Of a stretch of 64,000 bases of DNA, positions 28,386 through 37,572 are shown piece after piece. Within the stretch, counting starts at the first letter, position 1, and each line of letters starts with the position of its first letter. This DNA comes from Pseudomonadales bacterium. GTDB taxonomy: Bacteria; Pseudomonadota; Gammaproteobacteria; Pseudomonadales; UBA5518. The translations under genes were made by a program, and so were the position numbers. The notes beneath the pieces are model-generated. The model was not told the DNA's origin. It saw only the letters and a list, made by a program, of their open reading frames with translations, and did not search any database. Where the stretch lies: the NCBI GenBank assembly GCA_022072145.1, contig JAJVIG010000036.1:1-64000 (forward strand). The letters run 5' to 3'.

Positions 28386-28877
28386 GCCTGAGGGAAGCTA
28401 GCACAAAGAATCCAAATGACTGTCATTAGATGCACCGGAAATCAAAGAAAGCACCGTTTCCGCCCGTAGAGCTTAAGCGTCAACTCACATTTTTCCAGCC
28501 GATCGGCGGTATTTTCCCAAATTTGATTTGTCGAACCGAGACGGAGTTTGCATCTGTTGGTGCCGCACAGCATCCGATCCACGAACGGTCGGGGCGAAGG
28601 TCTGCTTTACGTTCCGTACGACTCGACACCACAAGGCGGTGACGGTTGACCGGTCGCAATCCGATCATTGTGGCGGTGGGCGAGGCAACGTCACCAAGCG
28701 AATTGCGTGCCATGCCCGCGGTTGATCAAGAATACAGACACTTGCATCTGGGACGGACCGTTCGCTACCTGGGCTTGTAAAGAAATCCGACACCCATGTG
28801 TCAGATGCCAGATAATCAGACCTGTCGAGGACCGACAGGCACGTAAGTCCAAGACGGCTGCACCGTTCAGTCTGTGT
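28386..28877. other. Intergenic gap upstream of the pilin operon, no gene supported
   Basis: About 490 bases separate the FimT-like gene from ampG. Several short frames are open but lack a convincing start, motif or codon pattern. The piece next to fimT must hold the pilin operon promoter, but I cannot pick a clear -10/-35 or sigma54 site. A small inverted repeat GACAC-CCAT-GTGTC lies near 28789-28802. The region is noticeably more AT-rich than the neighbours. Confidence 0.5.
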
Positions 28878-28897
28878 TCCGAACGGAGTGTCTACGG
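28878..28897 (-). repeat. 20-bp GTAG-headed palindromic sequence, copy 2
   Basis: Identical over 20 bases to the sequence at 109-128. It overlaps the ampG stop codon exactly as the other overlaps the ispH stop. The copies diverge on both sides. Downstream of the ampG copy, a second complementarity (CCGTTC / GAACGG) could extend a hairpin. Confidence 0.6.
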
Positions 28898-30244
28898 CCT
28901 CGGACGCGTCAGGCGCAGCGACAGCACGATGGCGGGAATCCCCAGCAGGCCGGCGTACAGGAAGAACGCCATGTAGCCGTGTGCGTCGACCACCACGCCC
29001 GAGAAGCCGCCGAGCACCTTCGCGGGCAGGGTCATCAGGGAACTGAACAGCGCGTACTGGGTGGCGGTGTAGGCGGTATTGGTCAGGCTGGAGAGGTAGG
29101 CGATGAACACCGCCGCCGCGATGCCGCCGCTCAGGTTGTCGGCGCTGACAACCACCGCGAGCAGCGCGAGATCGGGCTCGAGCACCGCGAGCGCCGCGAA
29201 CAGCAGGTTCGTCACCGCGACCAGCACCGCCCCCAGCAGCAACGGTCGCGCGATACCGAAGCGCGCCACCAGCACCCCGCCCAGCGCCGCGCCGGTGATG
29301 GTCATCAGGAAGCCGAAAACCTTGGTGACGTCGGCGATGTCGGTCTTGCTGAACCCCAGGTCCAGATAGAACGGATTCGCCATCACGCCCATGGTGATGT
29401 CGCTGAGCTTGTAGACGCTGATCAGCAGCAGGATCAGCAGCGCCTCGCGGCCGTTGCGCGTGAAGAAATCCACGAACGGCGCGACCACCGCATCGGAGAG
29501 GAAAGCCAGCAAACGCCCGGCTGCCCCGCGCCGCTCGCGCGCACCCAGCGCCTGCTCCACGCGCGCCTCGATCGCCGCGGCCGACGCGTCGGCGCGATGC
29601 TCCGGCTCGCCCAGCAACAGTGTGGTCAACATGCCGGCGCCCATCAGCACCGCCATCACCAGGTAGGCGCTCGCCCACGACGCGCCTTCGGCGATGTAGA
29701 ACGCCCCGGCGCCGGCGACCAGCAGCGCCACCCGGTAGCCGAACACGTAGGCGGCGGCCATCGCGCCCTGGAACTCGGGATCCATCGCCTCGATGCGGTA
29801 GGCGTCGATCGTGATGTCCTGCGTCGCCGAGCCGAGCGCGACCAGCAAGGCCAGCGCGGCGACCAGCACCAGGTCCGCGACCGGATCGGCCAACGCCATG
29901 CCGACCAGCCCGACAGCAATCGTGATCTGTGCGGCCAGCATCCAGCCACGGCGCTTGCCGAGCAGGCGCGTGAACAGCGGCAGCGCGAGCCGATCGACCA
30001 CCGGCGCCCACAGCACCTTCACCGAATACACGATGCCGATCCAGCTGAAGAAACCGATCAGGCTGCGCTCCACCCCCACGTCGCGCTGCCAGCCCGACAG
30101 CGTGGGGCCGATCAGCAGGAACGGCAGCCCGGCGCTGCAACCCAGCCAGATCATCGCGAACACGCGCGGGCGCGTGTAGACCAGCAGCGCCTCGCGCCAG
30201 CTGCGCACGGCGGCGGTGCGCTGGCCGGCGGGACCCTCAGTCAC
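28892..30244 (-). CDS. ampG: AmpG-type muropeptide permease
   Basis: AmpG imports GlcNAc-anhydro-MurNAc peptides from the periplasm for recycling; it is a 12-14 helix MFS transporter. The 450-residue protein has [18 protein letters not shown] near the start, [11 protein letters not shown] and GKRRGWML (the MFS loop). It starts at GTG 30244, overlapping the yajQ stop. ampD and ampE lie 6-8 kb away, on the same strand. The stop codon lies in the 20-bp palindromic repeat shared with ispH. Confidence 0.88.
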   Translation of the reverse strand: MTEGPAGQRTAAVRSWREALLVYTRPRVFAMIWLGCSAGLPFLLIGPTLSGWQRDVGVERSLIGFFSWIGIVYSVKVLWAPVVDRLALPLFTRLLGKRRGWMLAAQITIAVGLVGMALADPVADLVLVAALALLVALGSATQDITIDAYRIEAMDPEFQGAMAAAYVFGYRVALLVAGAGAFYIAEGASWASAYLVMAVLMGAGMLTTLLLGEPEHRADASAAAIEARVEQALGARERRGAAGRLLAFLSDAVVAPFVDFFTRNGREALLILLLISVYKLSDITMGVMANPFYLDLGFSKTDIADVTKVFGFLMTITGAALGGVLVARFGIARPLLLGAVLVAVTNLLFAALAVLEPDLALLAVVVSADNLSGGIAAAVFIAYLSSLTNTAYTATQYALFSSLMTLPAKVLGGFSGVVVDAHGYMAFFLYAGLLGIPAIVLSLRLTRPRP

Positions 30245-30719
30245 GGAAGTTTTCGTACTGCAGCGGCACCGCGATGTCGCTCGCGCGCAGCAGCGCGATC
30301 GCCTGCTGCAGGTCGTCGCGCTTCTTGCCGGTCACGCGCACCTGCTCGCCCTGGATCGCCGCCTGCACCTTGAGCTTCGCATCTTTCACGAGCTTGACGA
30401 TCTTGCGGCACAGGTCCGCGTCCAGCCCGTGCTGCATGGTGACGTCCTGCTTCACGACCTTGCCGGACTTCTGGACCTCGCCCTCCTTGATCGCGCGCGG
30501 ATCGATCTGGCACTTGGTGACCGCGCCGCGCAGCACGTCCATCATCTGTTGCAGCTGGAACTCGGCCTCGGCGTGCAGCGTGACGACGCGCTCCTTGCGC
30601 TCGAAACCGCAGTCGACGCCCTTGAAGTCGAAGCGGTTCGCGATCACGCGGGTGGCCTGGTCGACCGCGTTGGTGAACGCATGCAGGTCCACCTCGGACA
30701 CCACATCGAAAGACGGCAT
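30237..30719 (-). CDS. yajQ: YajQ family nucleotide-binding protein (UPF0234)
   Basis: The 160-residue product matches YajQ/UPF0234 from [21 protein letters not shown] to the C-terminal YENFRD. Members bind nucleotides; in Xanthomonas and Pseudomonas a homologue binds cyclic di-GMP. It precedes ampG with an 8-base overlap. Its start is 73 bases from the divergent panE gene, so the intergenic region must serve both. Confidence 0.93.
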   Translation of the reverse strand: MPSFDVVSEVDLHAFTNAVDQATRVIANRFDFKGVDCGFERKERVVTLHAEAEFQLQQMMDVLRGAVTKCQIDPRAIKEGEVQKSGKVVKQDVTMQHGLDADLCRKIVKLVKDAKLKVQAAIQGEQVRVTGKKRDDLQQAIALLRASDIAVPLQYENFRD

Positions 30720-30792
30720 CGGCTCCTCCCCTGGCACGAAAGCGGCGCGGCGCAGCCCACTGCAGCGCACACCGATGGTGGATAATGACACG

Positions 30793-31737
30793 ATGACGAT
30801 CGCCCCGCCCGAACCCCTGACCGCACCCTGGCACGTGCTCGGCACCGGTGCCATGGGCTGCCTGTGGGCCGCGAACCTGGCGGCCGCCGGGAGCAACGTG
30901 ACGTTGATCGCGCGCGACCGTTCGCGGCTGGCAGGGTATCACGGCATCACCCTCGAGACAGCCGCCGGCGCCGAGCCGTTCGCGGTCGCGCTCGAATGCG
31001 CCGACGGCCCGACGCCGATCGATCGCCTGCTGGTGTGCACCAAGGCCTATGACGTGAGCGGCGCGCTCGGCGGCGTGGCGCACCGGCTGGCGGCCGGCGC
31101 CGCGGTGGTACTGCTGCAGAACGGCATGGGCTTCCACGACGAAGCCCGTGAACTCGCGGGCAGCGCCCGGCTGTACTGCGCACTGAGCACCGAGGGTGCG
31201 TGGTGCCCGGCACCGTTTCACGTGCGCCACGCGGGACGCGGCTTCACGCTGCTCGGCCGCTATCCTCGCGGCACGCTGGCCGATGCCACCGCGCTGGCGG
31301 CCGAACTGCCGCACGATCGGCTCGAAATCCGCCCGGTGGCCGACGTCGAAGCGGAACTCTGGCGCAAGCTCGCGGTGAACTGCGCGATCAACGCGCTGAC
31401 CGCGCTGCACGGCTGCCCTAACGGCGCGCTGCTGGAGCCGGGGCCGCAGGGCGAGGAATTCGACGCGCTGTGCCGCGAGATCGTGGTCATCCTCGCGGCA
31501 CTCGGACACCCGGCGCTGGCCGCCGAACTGCCGGAACTGGCAGCGAGCGTGGCGCGGCGCACCGCGGCGAACCGCTCCTCGATGCTGCAGGACGTGCTGG
31601 CCGGAAGACGCACCGAGATCGACTGCATCAACGGCTTCCTGGTGCAGCGCGCACACGCGGCCGGCGTGGCCTGCCCGCGCAACGAATTGCTGTGTACGCG
31701 AGTGCATGCGCTGACGCGCGATGCCACGCCCACATGA
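30793..31737 (+). CDS. panE: 2-dehydropantoate 2-reductase (PanE/ApbA family)
   Basis: This reduces ketopantoate to pantoate with NADPH for coenzyme A synthesis. The 314-residue protein starts with the Rossmann [18 protein letters not shown]. It contains VLLQNGMGF (family NG motif), [18 protein letters not shown] (catalytic Lys) and the [18 protein letters not shown] substrate motif. It is the first gene of a plus-strand run leading into cobalamin genes, and its stop overlaps the start of the binding-protein gene (ATGA). Family members outside pantothenate synthesis exist, so the exact substrate is not certain. Confidence 0.87.
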   Translation: MTIAPPEPLTAPWHVLGTGAMGCLWAANLAAAGSNVTLIARDRSRLAGYHGITLETAAGAEPFAVALECADGPTPIDRLLVCTKAYDVSGALGGVAHRLAAGAAVVLLQNGMGFHDEARELAGSARLYCALSTEGAWCPAPFHVRHAGRGFTLLGRYPRGTLADATALAAELPHDRLEIRPVADVEAELWRKLAVNCAINALTALHGCPNGALLEPGPQGEEFDALCREIVVILAALGHPALAAELPELAASVARRTAANRSSMLQDVLAGRRTEIDCINGFLVQRAHAAGVACPRNELLCTRVHALTRDATPT

Positions 31738-32543
31738 CACGTCTTCTCTTTCTGCTCCTGCTCTGCCTTCCGCTGGCCGGCCGGGCCGACGCGCCAACGC
31801 CCCAGCGCGTGGTGTCCCTGAACCTGTGCACCGATCAACTGCTGCTGATGCTGTTGCCGCGCGAACGCATCGCGATGCTCAGCCAGCTCGCCACCGACCG
31901 CTCGCTGTCGTGGGTCGCGGGTCAGGCCGGCGGCATCGCCCGCTTCGACGGCTCGGTCGAGCGCATCGTGCAACTCGAACCCGGGCTGATCCTCGCCGGC
32001 ACGCTGGCCTCGCGCGACAGCATCGACGCGCTGCAGCGCCTCGGGTATCCCGTACACACGATCGCGATGCCCGAGACCATCGCGGACACGCTGGCGTTCA
32101 TCGAACAGGTGGCGGCGCTGGTCGGTGAGCCGGCCGCGGGACGGGCGCTGATCGACCGCACCACCCACCGGCTCGAGGCGGCACGCAGCGCCTCGCGTAC
32201 GCGCACGCCCGGCCTCGCGCTGATCTACCTGCCCAACGGGCTGAGCCCGGGGGCGGGCACCCTGAAGGACGAACTGCTGGCACTCACCGGCTGGCGCAAC
32301 CTCGCACGCGAACGCGGCGTCGAGGGCTACGGATCGATCGCGCTCGAGGACCTGGTGCTGCACCGCCCGCAGCTCGTGATCTTCGATGCCGTCGACCTGG
32401 AACACACCTCGATGGCGCAACAGCTGCTGCGCCATCCGGCGCTGCGGCGCCACGTCGCCACGCGCACGATACCGACCGCGACCTGGATCTGCGGCGGCCC
32501 GCAGATCGCCGAGGCAGCCGAGGCGCTGGCGTCGGACCCGTGA
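31734..32543 (+). CDS. Periplasmic substrate-binding protein of a cobalamin/iron-type ABC importer (BtuF-like)
   Basis: The 269-residue protein has a signal peptide ([19 protein letters not shown]) and then PQRVVSLNLCTDQLLLMLLP, the opening of Peripla_BP_2 proteins. The two-lobe layout without a hinge Gly string is that of BtuF/FhuD-like proteins. It lies 0.6 kb upstream of a cobalamin riboswitch and TonB receptor, which favours vitamin B12 as ligand. btuC and btuD are not in the window. Its own start overlaps panE. Confidence 0.82.
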   Translation: MTRLLFLLLLCLPLAGRADAPTPQRVVSLNLCTDQLLLMLLPRERIAMLSQLATDRSLSWVAGQAGGIARFDGSVERIVQLEPGLILAGTLASRDSIDALQRLGYPVHTIAMPETIADTLAFIEQVAALVGEPAAGRALIDRTTHRLEAARSASRTRTPGLALIYLPNGLSPGAGTLKDELLALTGWRNLARERGVEGYGSIALEDLVLHRPQLVIFDAVDLEHTSMAQQLLRHPALRRHVATRTIPTATWICGGPQIAEAAEALASDP

Positions 32544-32626
32544 ACGAAGTTGCCGCGATGGACAACGTCGGGATGCATGCACCGTACGGGAACGAGGCCG
32601 TGCGCACCGTGCCCGAACGCGTTCGC

Positions 32627-32676
32627 GTAGGTCCGGGCTGTGCCCGGACATTTGTTCGGCCACAGGCCGAACCTAC
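32627..32676. repeat. REP cluster 5: one BIME pair after btuF-like gene
   Basis: A REP with arms TCCGGGC/GCCCGGA (32627-32650, GTAGG head) is followed two bases later by the inverted REP of the other type (TTCGGCC/GGCCGAA, 32653-32676). The pair lies 84 bases downstream of the binding-protein stop and could form one long hairpin. Confidence 0.88.
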
Positions 32677-32697
32677 GAGACAGCGGCGGCCGAAAAT

Positions 32698-32714
32698 CAA
32701 CCATTCAATGGTTG
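32698..32714. promoter_or_regulatory. Perfect 8-bp inverted repeat, candidate operator
   Basis: CAACCATT-C-AATGGTTG is a perfect inverted repeat with one central base, flanked by AAAAT on both sides. It lies 42 bases upstream of the -35 of the candidate riboswitch promoter. The size and symmetry fit a repressor or activator dimer site (TetR or GntR type). The regulator is unknown and there is no second copy. Confidence 0.45.
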
Positions 32715-32755
32715 AAAATCATCCAGTCGCACGCATCCGCCCTTGCACCGTCCGG

Positions 32756-32785
32756 TTGACACGGGCAACGCGTGGGCACTAAGGT
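32756..32785 (+). promoter_or_regulatory. Candidate promoter of the B12 riboswitch transcript
   Basis: A perfect -35 TTGACA (32756-32761) is followed 18 bases later by TAAGGT (32780-32785), a weak -10 match. It lies immediately upstream of the riboswitch. Confidence 0.5.
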
Positions 32786-32799
32786 GCCGCCCCTGTCGC

Positions 32800-33010
32800 G
32801 GACGGTGTCCTGCGGCGCCTCGGCCAGGGCCGGCGGCGGCGCGGGATGAAACGGGAAGTCTGGTGCGAATCCAGCGCTGCCCCCGCAACGGTAAGTGAGA
32901 ACAGGACCGGCAACGAGCCACTGTCGCAGACGCCACGGGCGTCGGATGGGAAGGCGCCGGGTCCGGATCGCAGGATCCGCTCACGAGCCCGGAGACCGGC
33001 CTTCCGCGTA
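32800..33010 (+). ncRNA. Cobalamin (B12) riboswitch
   Basis: The leader shows the conserved AdoCbl riboswitch order: GGGAAGTCTGGTGCGAATCC (32853-32872), CTGCCCCCGCAACGGTAAG (near 32877-32895), the B12 box GAGCCACTG (32915-32923), GGGAAGGCG (about 32948-32956), and AGCCCGGAGACCGGCC (32986-33001). These are the classic binding core elements, in the right order. It precedes a TonB receptor gene, so high cobalamin should shut expression off. Exact ends are approximate. Confidence 0.95.
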
Positions 33011-33123
33011 TCACTGCGATCGAGCGGCGGGCTCGGCGGGTGGCGCGTACCTGCCGGTCGCCTCATCCCTCCTCCCCCTCCCCCGGTCGCACCACGTCAC
33101 GACACAGGGCCCGGGGAGGGACC

Positions 33124-35088
33124 ATGAACGTCAACCATCGCATCATTCCATTCGCCTTGCTCGGCGCCATCACCACGCTCGACGCCGCCGCAGCGAACAC
33201 CATCGAACAGATCGTCGTCACCGGACTGCGCACCGAGCAGAGCCTGCTCGAGACCCCCGTGGCCATCAGCGTCATCACGCGCGAGGACATCGAGCGCAGC
33301 GGCGCGCTGACCATCGCCGACGTGCTGCGCGGGCGTGCCGGACTGCAGATCCGCGACACCATCGGCGACGGCGGCCGCGGCGTACTGGTCGCGATGCGCG
33401 GCTTCGGCGAGAACGCCGCGAACAACACGCTGGTGCTGGTCGACGGCCGCCGGCTGAACAACCCCTCGCTGGCGGCGCCGGACCTCAACAGCATCGCGCT
33501 CGCCGACATCGAACGCATCGAGATCCTCCAGGGCGGCGCCGGCGTGCTGTTCGGCGACCAGGCGGTAGGCGGCGTGCTGAACGTGATCACGCGCCGGCCC
33601 GCGCACGCCGCAGTCGACGTGCAGGCCGGCGGCGGTTCGCACGACAACCGGCGGCTGGCGCTGAACGCGAGCCAGCGCTTCACGAACGGCATCGGTGCAC
33701 GCTTCGGCGCCGAGCGCCGCGAAGCCGACAATTACCGCGACAACAACGCCTCCGATTACCGCCGCGCCGGCCTGGTGCTCGACTACGAATGGCGCGACGG
33801 CACGCTGTTCGCCGAAGTGCAGCGCATCGACGACGAGCTCGAACTGCCCGGCGCGCTGCCGGCGGCGCTCGCGCGCCGGAACCGGCGCCAGAGCCTCAAC
33901 GGCGGCGACTTCGCCGACCTCGAGACCACCACCGCGCGTGTCGGCGCCAGCTACGCGCTGACGCCGGTGTGGTCGCTGGAAATGGAACTGACCGAGCGCG
34001 ACAGCGACGGACGCGGCTACCAGTCCGCGGCCAACACCAGCGACACGCGCATCACCAGCGCGAACCCGCGCGTGGTCGGCCGCTTCGCCCGCGACGCCGG
34101 CACGGCCACGCTGACGATGGGTTTCGACGCCACCAACGCGGAGTACGTACTCGACATTCCCGACTTCTTCTTCCGCACCGACATCCGCCAGGAGCAGCGC
34201 GACGCCTACGCGCAACTGCTGTACCCGCTCAGCCGCACGGTGCAGGCCTCGCTGGGCGCCCGCCGCTCGCGCGTGGACGACCGCAATTACGTCTCCGGGC
34301 TGGAACACGACGACGGCGAGACGATCACCACCGCATCGGTCGCCTGGCAGTTCCGCCCCGACCTGCGCGTGCTGCTGCGCCGCGACGAGGTGCTGCGCTA
34401 CGCCAACGTCGACGAGAACGGCTTCACGCTGCCGTCGGTGAATTTCCTCGCGCCGCAGACCGGCGTGTCGTGGGAGGGCGGCGTGGAATGGTTCGGCACG
34501 CAGGCCGGTGGCCGCGCGATGCTGTTCGAGCTCGAACTCGACGACGAGATCCTCTACGACCCCGCGGCGCTCGGCCCCGGCGCGCAGTGGGGCATGCTGG
34601 GCGCGAACATCAACCTCGAGTCCTCGCGCCGGCGCGGTGCGCTGCTCGAATGGCGCTGGCAGGCGATGGAAAGGCTGAGCCTGGGCGGCAGCTACACGTG
34701 GACCGACGCCGAACTGACCGCCGGCAACGCCGACGGCAAGGAGGTGCCGTACGTGGCCGAGCATTCCGCCGCGCTGAACGCGAACTGGGACGTCGGCTAC
34801 GGCTTCAGCCTGTTCGCCGAGTACGCGTACACCGGTTCGCGGCGCGCGCTGGGCGACGACCAGAACGTGTTCGAGCGGGTGGATTCCGAGGGCCTGCTGA
34901 ACGCGGCGCTGCGCTGGAACGCGGGCCAGTGGAACGCCACGCTGCGCGCCAACAACCTCACCGACGTGGACTACGACACGCTGACCAGCGAGTGGTACGA
35001 CCCCGCGCTGGGCACCGCGATCCACGCGCGCAGCGTCTATCCGGCCGCCGGACGAACCATGTACCTTACGGTCGGCTACCGCCTGTAG
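33124..35088 (+). CDS. btuB: TonB-dependent outer-membrane cobalamin receptor (BtuB-like)
   Basis: The product imports vitamin B12 or a cobinamide across the outer membrane using TonB. The 654-residue protein has a signal peptide. A TonB box-like IEQIVVTG follows, then a plug domain (TPVAISVITREDIERSG, ...GGRGVLVAMRGFGENAANN, LVDGRRLNNP) and a C-terminal beta barrel. A good RBS (GGGAGGG) precedes ATG 33124. Assignment to B12 rests on the riboswitch in front and the adenosyltransferase behind. The stop TAG is the TAG of the first REP in cluster 6, and the chain ends in Leu instead of the usual aromatic residue. Confidence 0.9.
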   Translation: MNVNHRIIPFALLGAITTLDAAAANTIEQIVVTGLRTEQSLLETPVAISVITREDIERSGALTIADVLRGRAGLQIRDTIGDGGRGVLVAMRGFGENAANNTLVLVDGRRLNNPSLAAPDLNSIALADIERIEILQGGAGVLFGDQAVGGVLNVITRRPAHAAVDVQAGGGSHDNRRLALNASQRFTNGIGARFGAERREADNYRDNNASDYRRAGLVLDYEWRDGTLFAEVQRIDDELELPGALPAALARRNRRQSLNGGDFADLETTTARVGASYALTPVWSLEMELTERDSDGRGYQSAANTSDTRITSANPRVVGRFARDAGTATLTMGFDATNAEYVLDIPDFFFRTDIRQEQRDAYAQLLYPLSRTVQASLGARRSRVDDRNYVSGLEHDDGETITTASVAWQFRPDLRVLLRRDEVLRYANVDENGFTLPSVNFLAPQTGVSWEGGVEWFGTQAGGRAMLFELELDDEILYDPAALGPGAQWGMLGANINLESSRRRGALLEWRWQAMERLSLGGSYTWTDAELTAGNADGKEVPYVAEHSAALNANWDVGYGFSLFAEYAYTGSRRALGDDQNVFERVDSEGLLNAALRWNAGQWNATLRANNLTDVDYDTLTSEWYDPALGTAIHARSVYPAAGRTMYLTVGYRL

Positions 35089-35176
35089 GTCCGGGCTGTG
35101 CCCGGACATTGTTCGCGTAGGTCCGGGCTGTGCCCGGACGTGTTCCGCACATCGTTCGGCCACAGGCCGAACCTAC
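35085..35176. repeat. REP cluster 6: two direct REPs and one inverted REP after btuB
   Basis: GTAGG heads at 35085 and 35117 (TCCGGGC/GCCCGGA arms) are 32 bases apart, and an inverted REP of the other type ends at 35176. The first REP's TAG is the btuB stop codon. The cluster separates btuB from the adenosyltransferase gene by about 140 bases. Confidence 0.9.
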
Positions 35177-35225
35177 GGGACACGGGCGGCAATGGATTGT
35201 GGTGACGACAACGAGGGGGCTCGCG

Positions 35226-35774
35226 ATGGGTAACCGGCTTTCGAAAATCTACACACGCACCGGTGACGACGGCACCACTGGACTGACGGGCGGCGATCGC
35301 GTGCGCAAGGATTGCCCGCGCATGCAGACCATCGGTGCCGTCGACGAAACGAACTCGCTGGTCGGACTGCTGATCGCCGAACTCGCCTCCGACGATCCGC
35401 TGGTACCCATGCTCACGGCGATTCAGCACGACCTGTTCGATCTGGGCGGCGAACTGTCGATGCCCCCGCACGCGCTGGTGCACGAGGAACGCGTGGACTG
35501 GCTCGAGCAGCGCACCGACGAACTGAACGCGGACCTGCCGCCGCTGAAGAACTTCATCCTGCCGGGCGGTTCGCGCGCCGCCGCGACCTGCCACCTGCTG
35601 CGCACCGTGTGCCGGCGCGCGGAACGCGAGATGGTCGCGCTGGCCGGCACCGACACGGTCAATCCGGCTGGCCAGCGGTTCCTGAACCGGCTGTCGGACC
35701 TGCTGTTCGTCGCCGCGCGCGTGATCGCGCGTCGCAACGGTGGCCAGGAAGTGCTATGGCAGCAGCGGAAATAG
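35226..35774 (+). CDS. PduO-type ATP:cob(I)alamin adenosyltransferase
   Basis: The enzyme converts cob(I)alamin to adenosylcobalamin. The 182-residue product has the PduO signatures TRTGDDGTTGLTGG near the N-terminus, GAVDETNSLVGL, FILPGGSRAAATCHLLRTVC and RRAEREMV. It lies downstream of btuB in the same orientation, so cobalamin uptake and activation are adjacent. It overlaps the 3' end of the ROK kinase gene by 21 bases, tail to tail. I prefer this over CobA because of the TGDDG motif. Confidence 0.93.
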   Translation: MGNRLSKIYTRTGDDGTTGLTGGDRVRKDCPRMQTIGAVDETNSLVGLLIAELASDDPLVPMLTAIQHDLFDLGGELSMPPHALVHEERVDWLEQRTDELNADLPPLKNFILPGGSRAAATCHLLRTVCRRAEREMVALAGTDTVNPAGQRFLNRLSDLLFVAARVIARRNGGQEVLWQQRK

Positions 35775-36668
35775 CCACGCCGCGCCCCTGACCCCGCTCG
35801 CGTCGCCGAAACGCGCGCGCCGCAGCGGCGTGCGCACCACGTCGGAGAACACGTAACGCGACCAGCGCGCCGGCACCTCGGTGTAGAGCCGCTCGATGTT
35901 GCTCAACCCGCCACCGAGCACGATCGCGTGCGGGTCGAGCACGTTGATCACCTGTGCGAGCGCGAACGCGAGCTGCTCCACGTAGAGGTCCAGCACGTCC
36001 CGCGCCACCGGATCGCCGTGTGCCGCGAGCGCCACCACCGCGGCGGCATCGCGTGCGCCCGCCTCACCGCGGGCGAGTTCGCGGTGACTGCGCCAAAGCC
36101 CCGGGCCCGACAGCCAGGTCTCGATGCAGTCACGGCGTCCGCAGTAGCACGCGCGCCCGGGCGCCAGCGCACCGAGCGGCCCCGCGAAGCGGTTGTGCCC
36201 CCATTCACCGGCGATCGCGTTCGGCCCCGCGAGCAGCCGACCGCCCACGCAGACGCCACCGCCGACACCGGTGCCGAGGATCACGCCGAACACGCTCGCG
36301 GCGCCCGCTGCCGCACCGTCGGTGGCTTCCGAGAGCGTGAAGCAGTCCGCGTCGTTCGCGATGCGCAGCTCGCGACCCAGCCGCGCCGCCAGATCCGCCG
36401 CGAGGCGCGTGCCGTTCAGCCAGGTGGAATTGCAGTTGCGCATGCGACCGTCGGCCGGCGACGCCGACCCGGGCGTGCCGATCCCCACCGTACCGGTGCG
36501 CCCCAGCCCGGACTCGATGCGCCCGACCAGCCCCGCGACGGCATCCAGCGTGCCGGCGTAGTCGTCGCGCGGCGAGGCGATGCGCTCACACCACAGCACC
36601 GTGCCAGAGGAATCGAGCGCGATGGCCTCGATCTTGGTGCCGCCCAGATCGATGCCGATGCGCATCAT
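35754..36668 (-). CDS. ROK family sugar kinase (N-acetylglucosamine or fructose kinase)
   Basis: The 304-residue protein has IGIDLGGTKIEAIALD (ATP-binding, N-terminal), GTPGSASP, the GWGVxxGxG-like segment GTGVGGGVCVGGRLL, the catalytic Asp in NDADC, and the zinc site GRACYCGRRDCIETWLSG. This layout fits NagK/fructokinase-type ROK kinases. It is 13 bases after ampE on the same strand, so a role in amino-sugar recycling (GlcNAc from muropeptides) would fit ampG/ampD/ampE, but that is inference. Confidence 0.87.
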   Translation of the reverse strand: MMRIGIDLGGTKIEAIALDSSGTVLWCERIASPRDDYAGTLDAVAGLVGRIESGLGRTGTVGIGTPGSASPADGRMRNCNSTWLNGTRLAADLAARLGRELRIANDADCFTLSEATDGAAAGAASVFGVILGTGVGGGVCVGGRLLAGPNAIAGEWGHNRFAGPLGALAPGRACYCGRRDCIETWLSGPGLWRSHRELARGEAGARDAAAVVALAAHGDPVARDVLDLYVEQLAFALAQVINVLDPHAIVLGGGLSNIERLYTEVPARWSRYVFSDVVRTPLRRARFGDASGVRGAAWLFPLLP

Positions 36669-36681
36669 CGCCAGCCCGGCC

Positions 36682-37545
36682 TCAGAAGATCATCGCCAGC
36701 GCGCCCATGATGACCAGCCACACGATCAGCGCGCGGCCGGCGAGCGTCGCGATCGCCTGCAGCTCGCGCGTCCCGCGCGCGACCAGCTCCCCGGTGGCCT
36801 CGTCGGCGGCGGGTGCCGCGATGCCGAGGGCAGCGTTGCCGCAGAGCTCGAGCGCCTCGTCCGTCGCGATGCGCGCATCGGCCAGCACGCGCTGCCACGC
36901 ATAAAGACCCTTGTCGAAATCCCCGACCAGCGCGAACGCCAGGGCGCAGATGCGCACCGGCAACCACTCCAGCCAGTGCAGCGGCGCCGAATCGGCATCG
37001 GGCGCAGCCTCGGCGCGTGCGGCGTCGTTTGCGAGCACTGCCGCGCGGTAGGCGATCGCGCCCGCGGGCCCGAGGAAGAAGAACCAGAACAGCGCCGCGA
37101 ACACGCGCTCGAAGCCGCGGTAATACAGCCTGCGGCGCGCCACGTCGTGCAGCCCGCCCGGGTGCGCGACGCTCTCCTCCTCGCCGAGGTGCACGCCCGG
37201 GTCGGTGACGAGCTGGCGGTATGCGGCGTGGAAATCGCCACGGCTCCAGCGCTGCAGGTAGGCGCCGAGCTCCAGCGCCAGGTCGCCGCGACCCAGCGAG
37301 TAGGTCAGCGCCACGACGAAGAACACCAGTTCGGCGAGCCCGTAGGCGCGCGCCTCCACGGCCAGCTGTACCAGCAGCGTGAGCAGCGCCGGCAGCGCGA
37401 TCAGCGCAACGTGCCGCAGCGTGCCGGGGAGTCGATCACCCAGCAGCCCGCGCAGCGTGAAAAACCAGCCGTCCTGCTGCAGCGGCGCACCGGTGCCGCG
37501 CAGTTGCAGGAAACCCACCGCGACCAGAATCGCCAGGAACTCCAC
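36682..37545 (-). CDS. ampE: AmpE, regulatory signalling modulator protein
   Basis: AmpE is an inner-membrane protein encoded next to ampD in gammaproteobacteria and thought to take part in beta-lactamase signalling. The 287-residue product has the family's hydrophobic layout, with several helices in the N-terminal and C-terminal regions and the charged middle. It follows ampD by 27 bases on the same strand. Its biochemical role is not known with certainty. Confidence 0.88.
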   Translation of the reverse strand: MEFLAILVAVGFLQLRGTGAPLQQDGWFFTLRGLLGDRLPGTLRHVALIALPALLTLLVQLAVEARAYGLAELVFFVVALTYSLGRGDLALELGAYLQRWSRGDFHAAYRQLVTDPGVHLGEEESVAHPGGLHDVARRRLYYRGFERVFAALFWFFFLGPAGAIAYRAAVLANDAARAEAAPDADSAPLHWLEWLPVRICALAFALVGDFDKGLYAWQRVLADARIATDEALELCGNAALGIAAPAADEATGELVARGTRELQAIATLAGRALIVWLVIMGALAMIF

Positions 37546-37572
37546 GACCTCGCTCCCCTTGCGCGAACCGTC

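Noticed and set aside
28430..28877. Short open frames in the gap between fimT and ampG
   Set aside because: No motif, no ribosome binding site, no conserved features. Likely intergenic.
30241..31797. Minus-strand frame opposite panE joined to yajQ
   Set aside because: It is open only because of high GC. The yajQ start at 30719 matches the conserved N-terminus, and panE is well supported on the plus strand.
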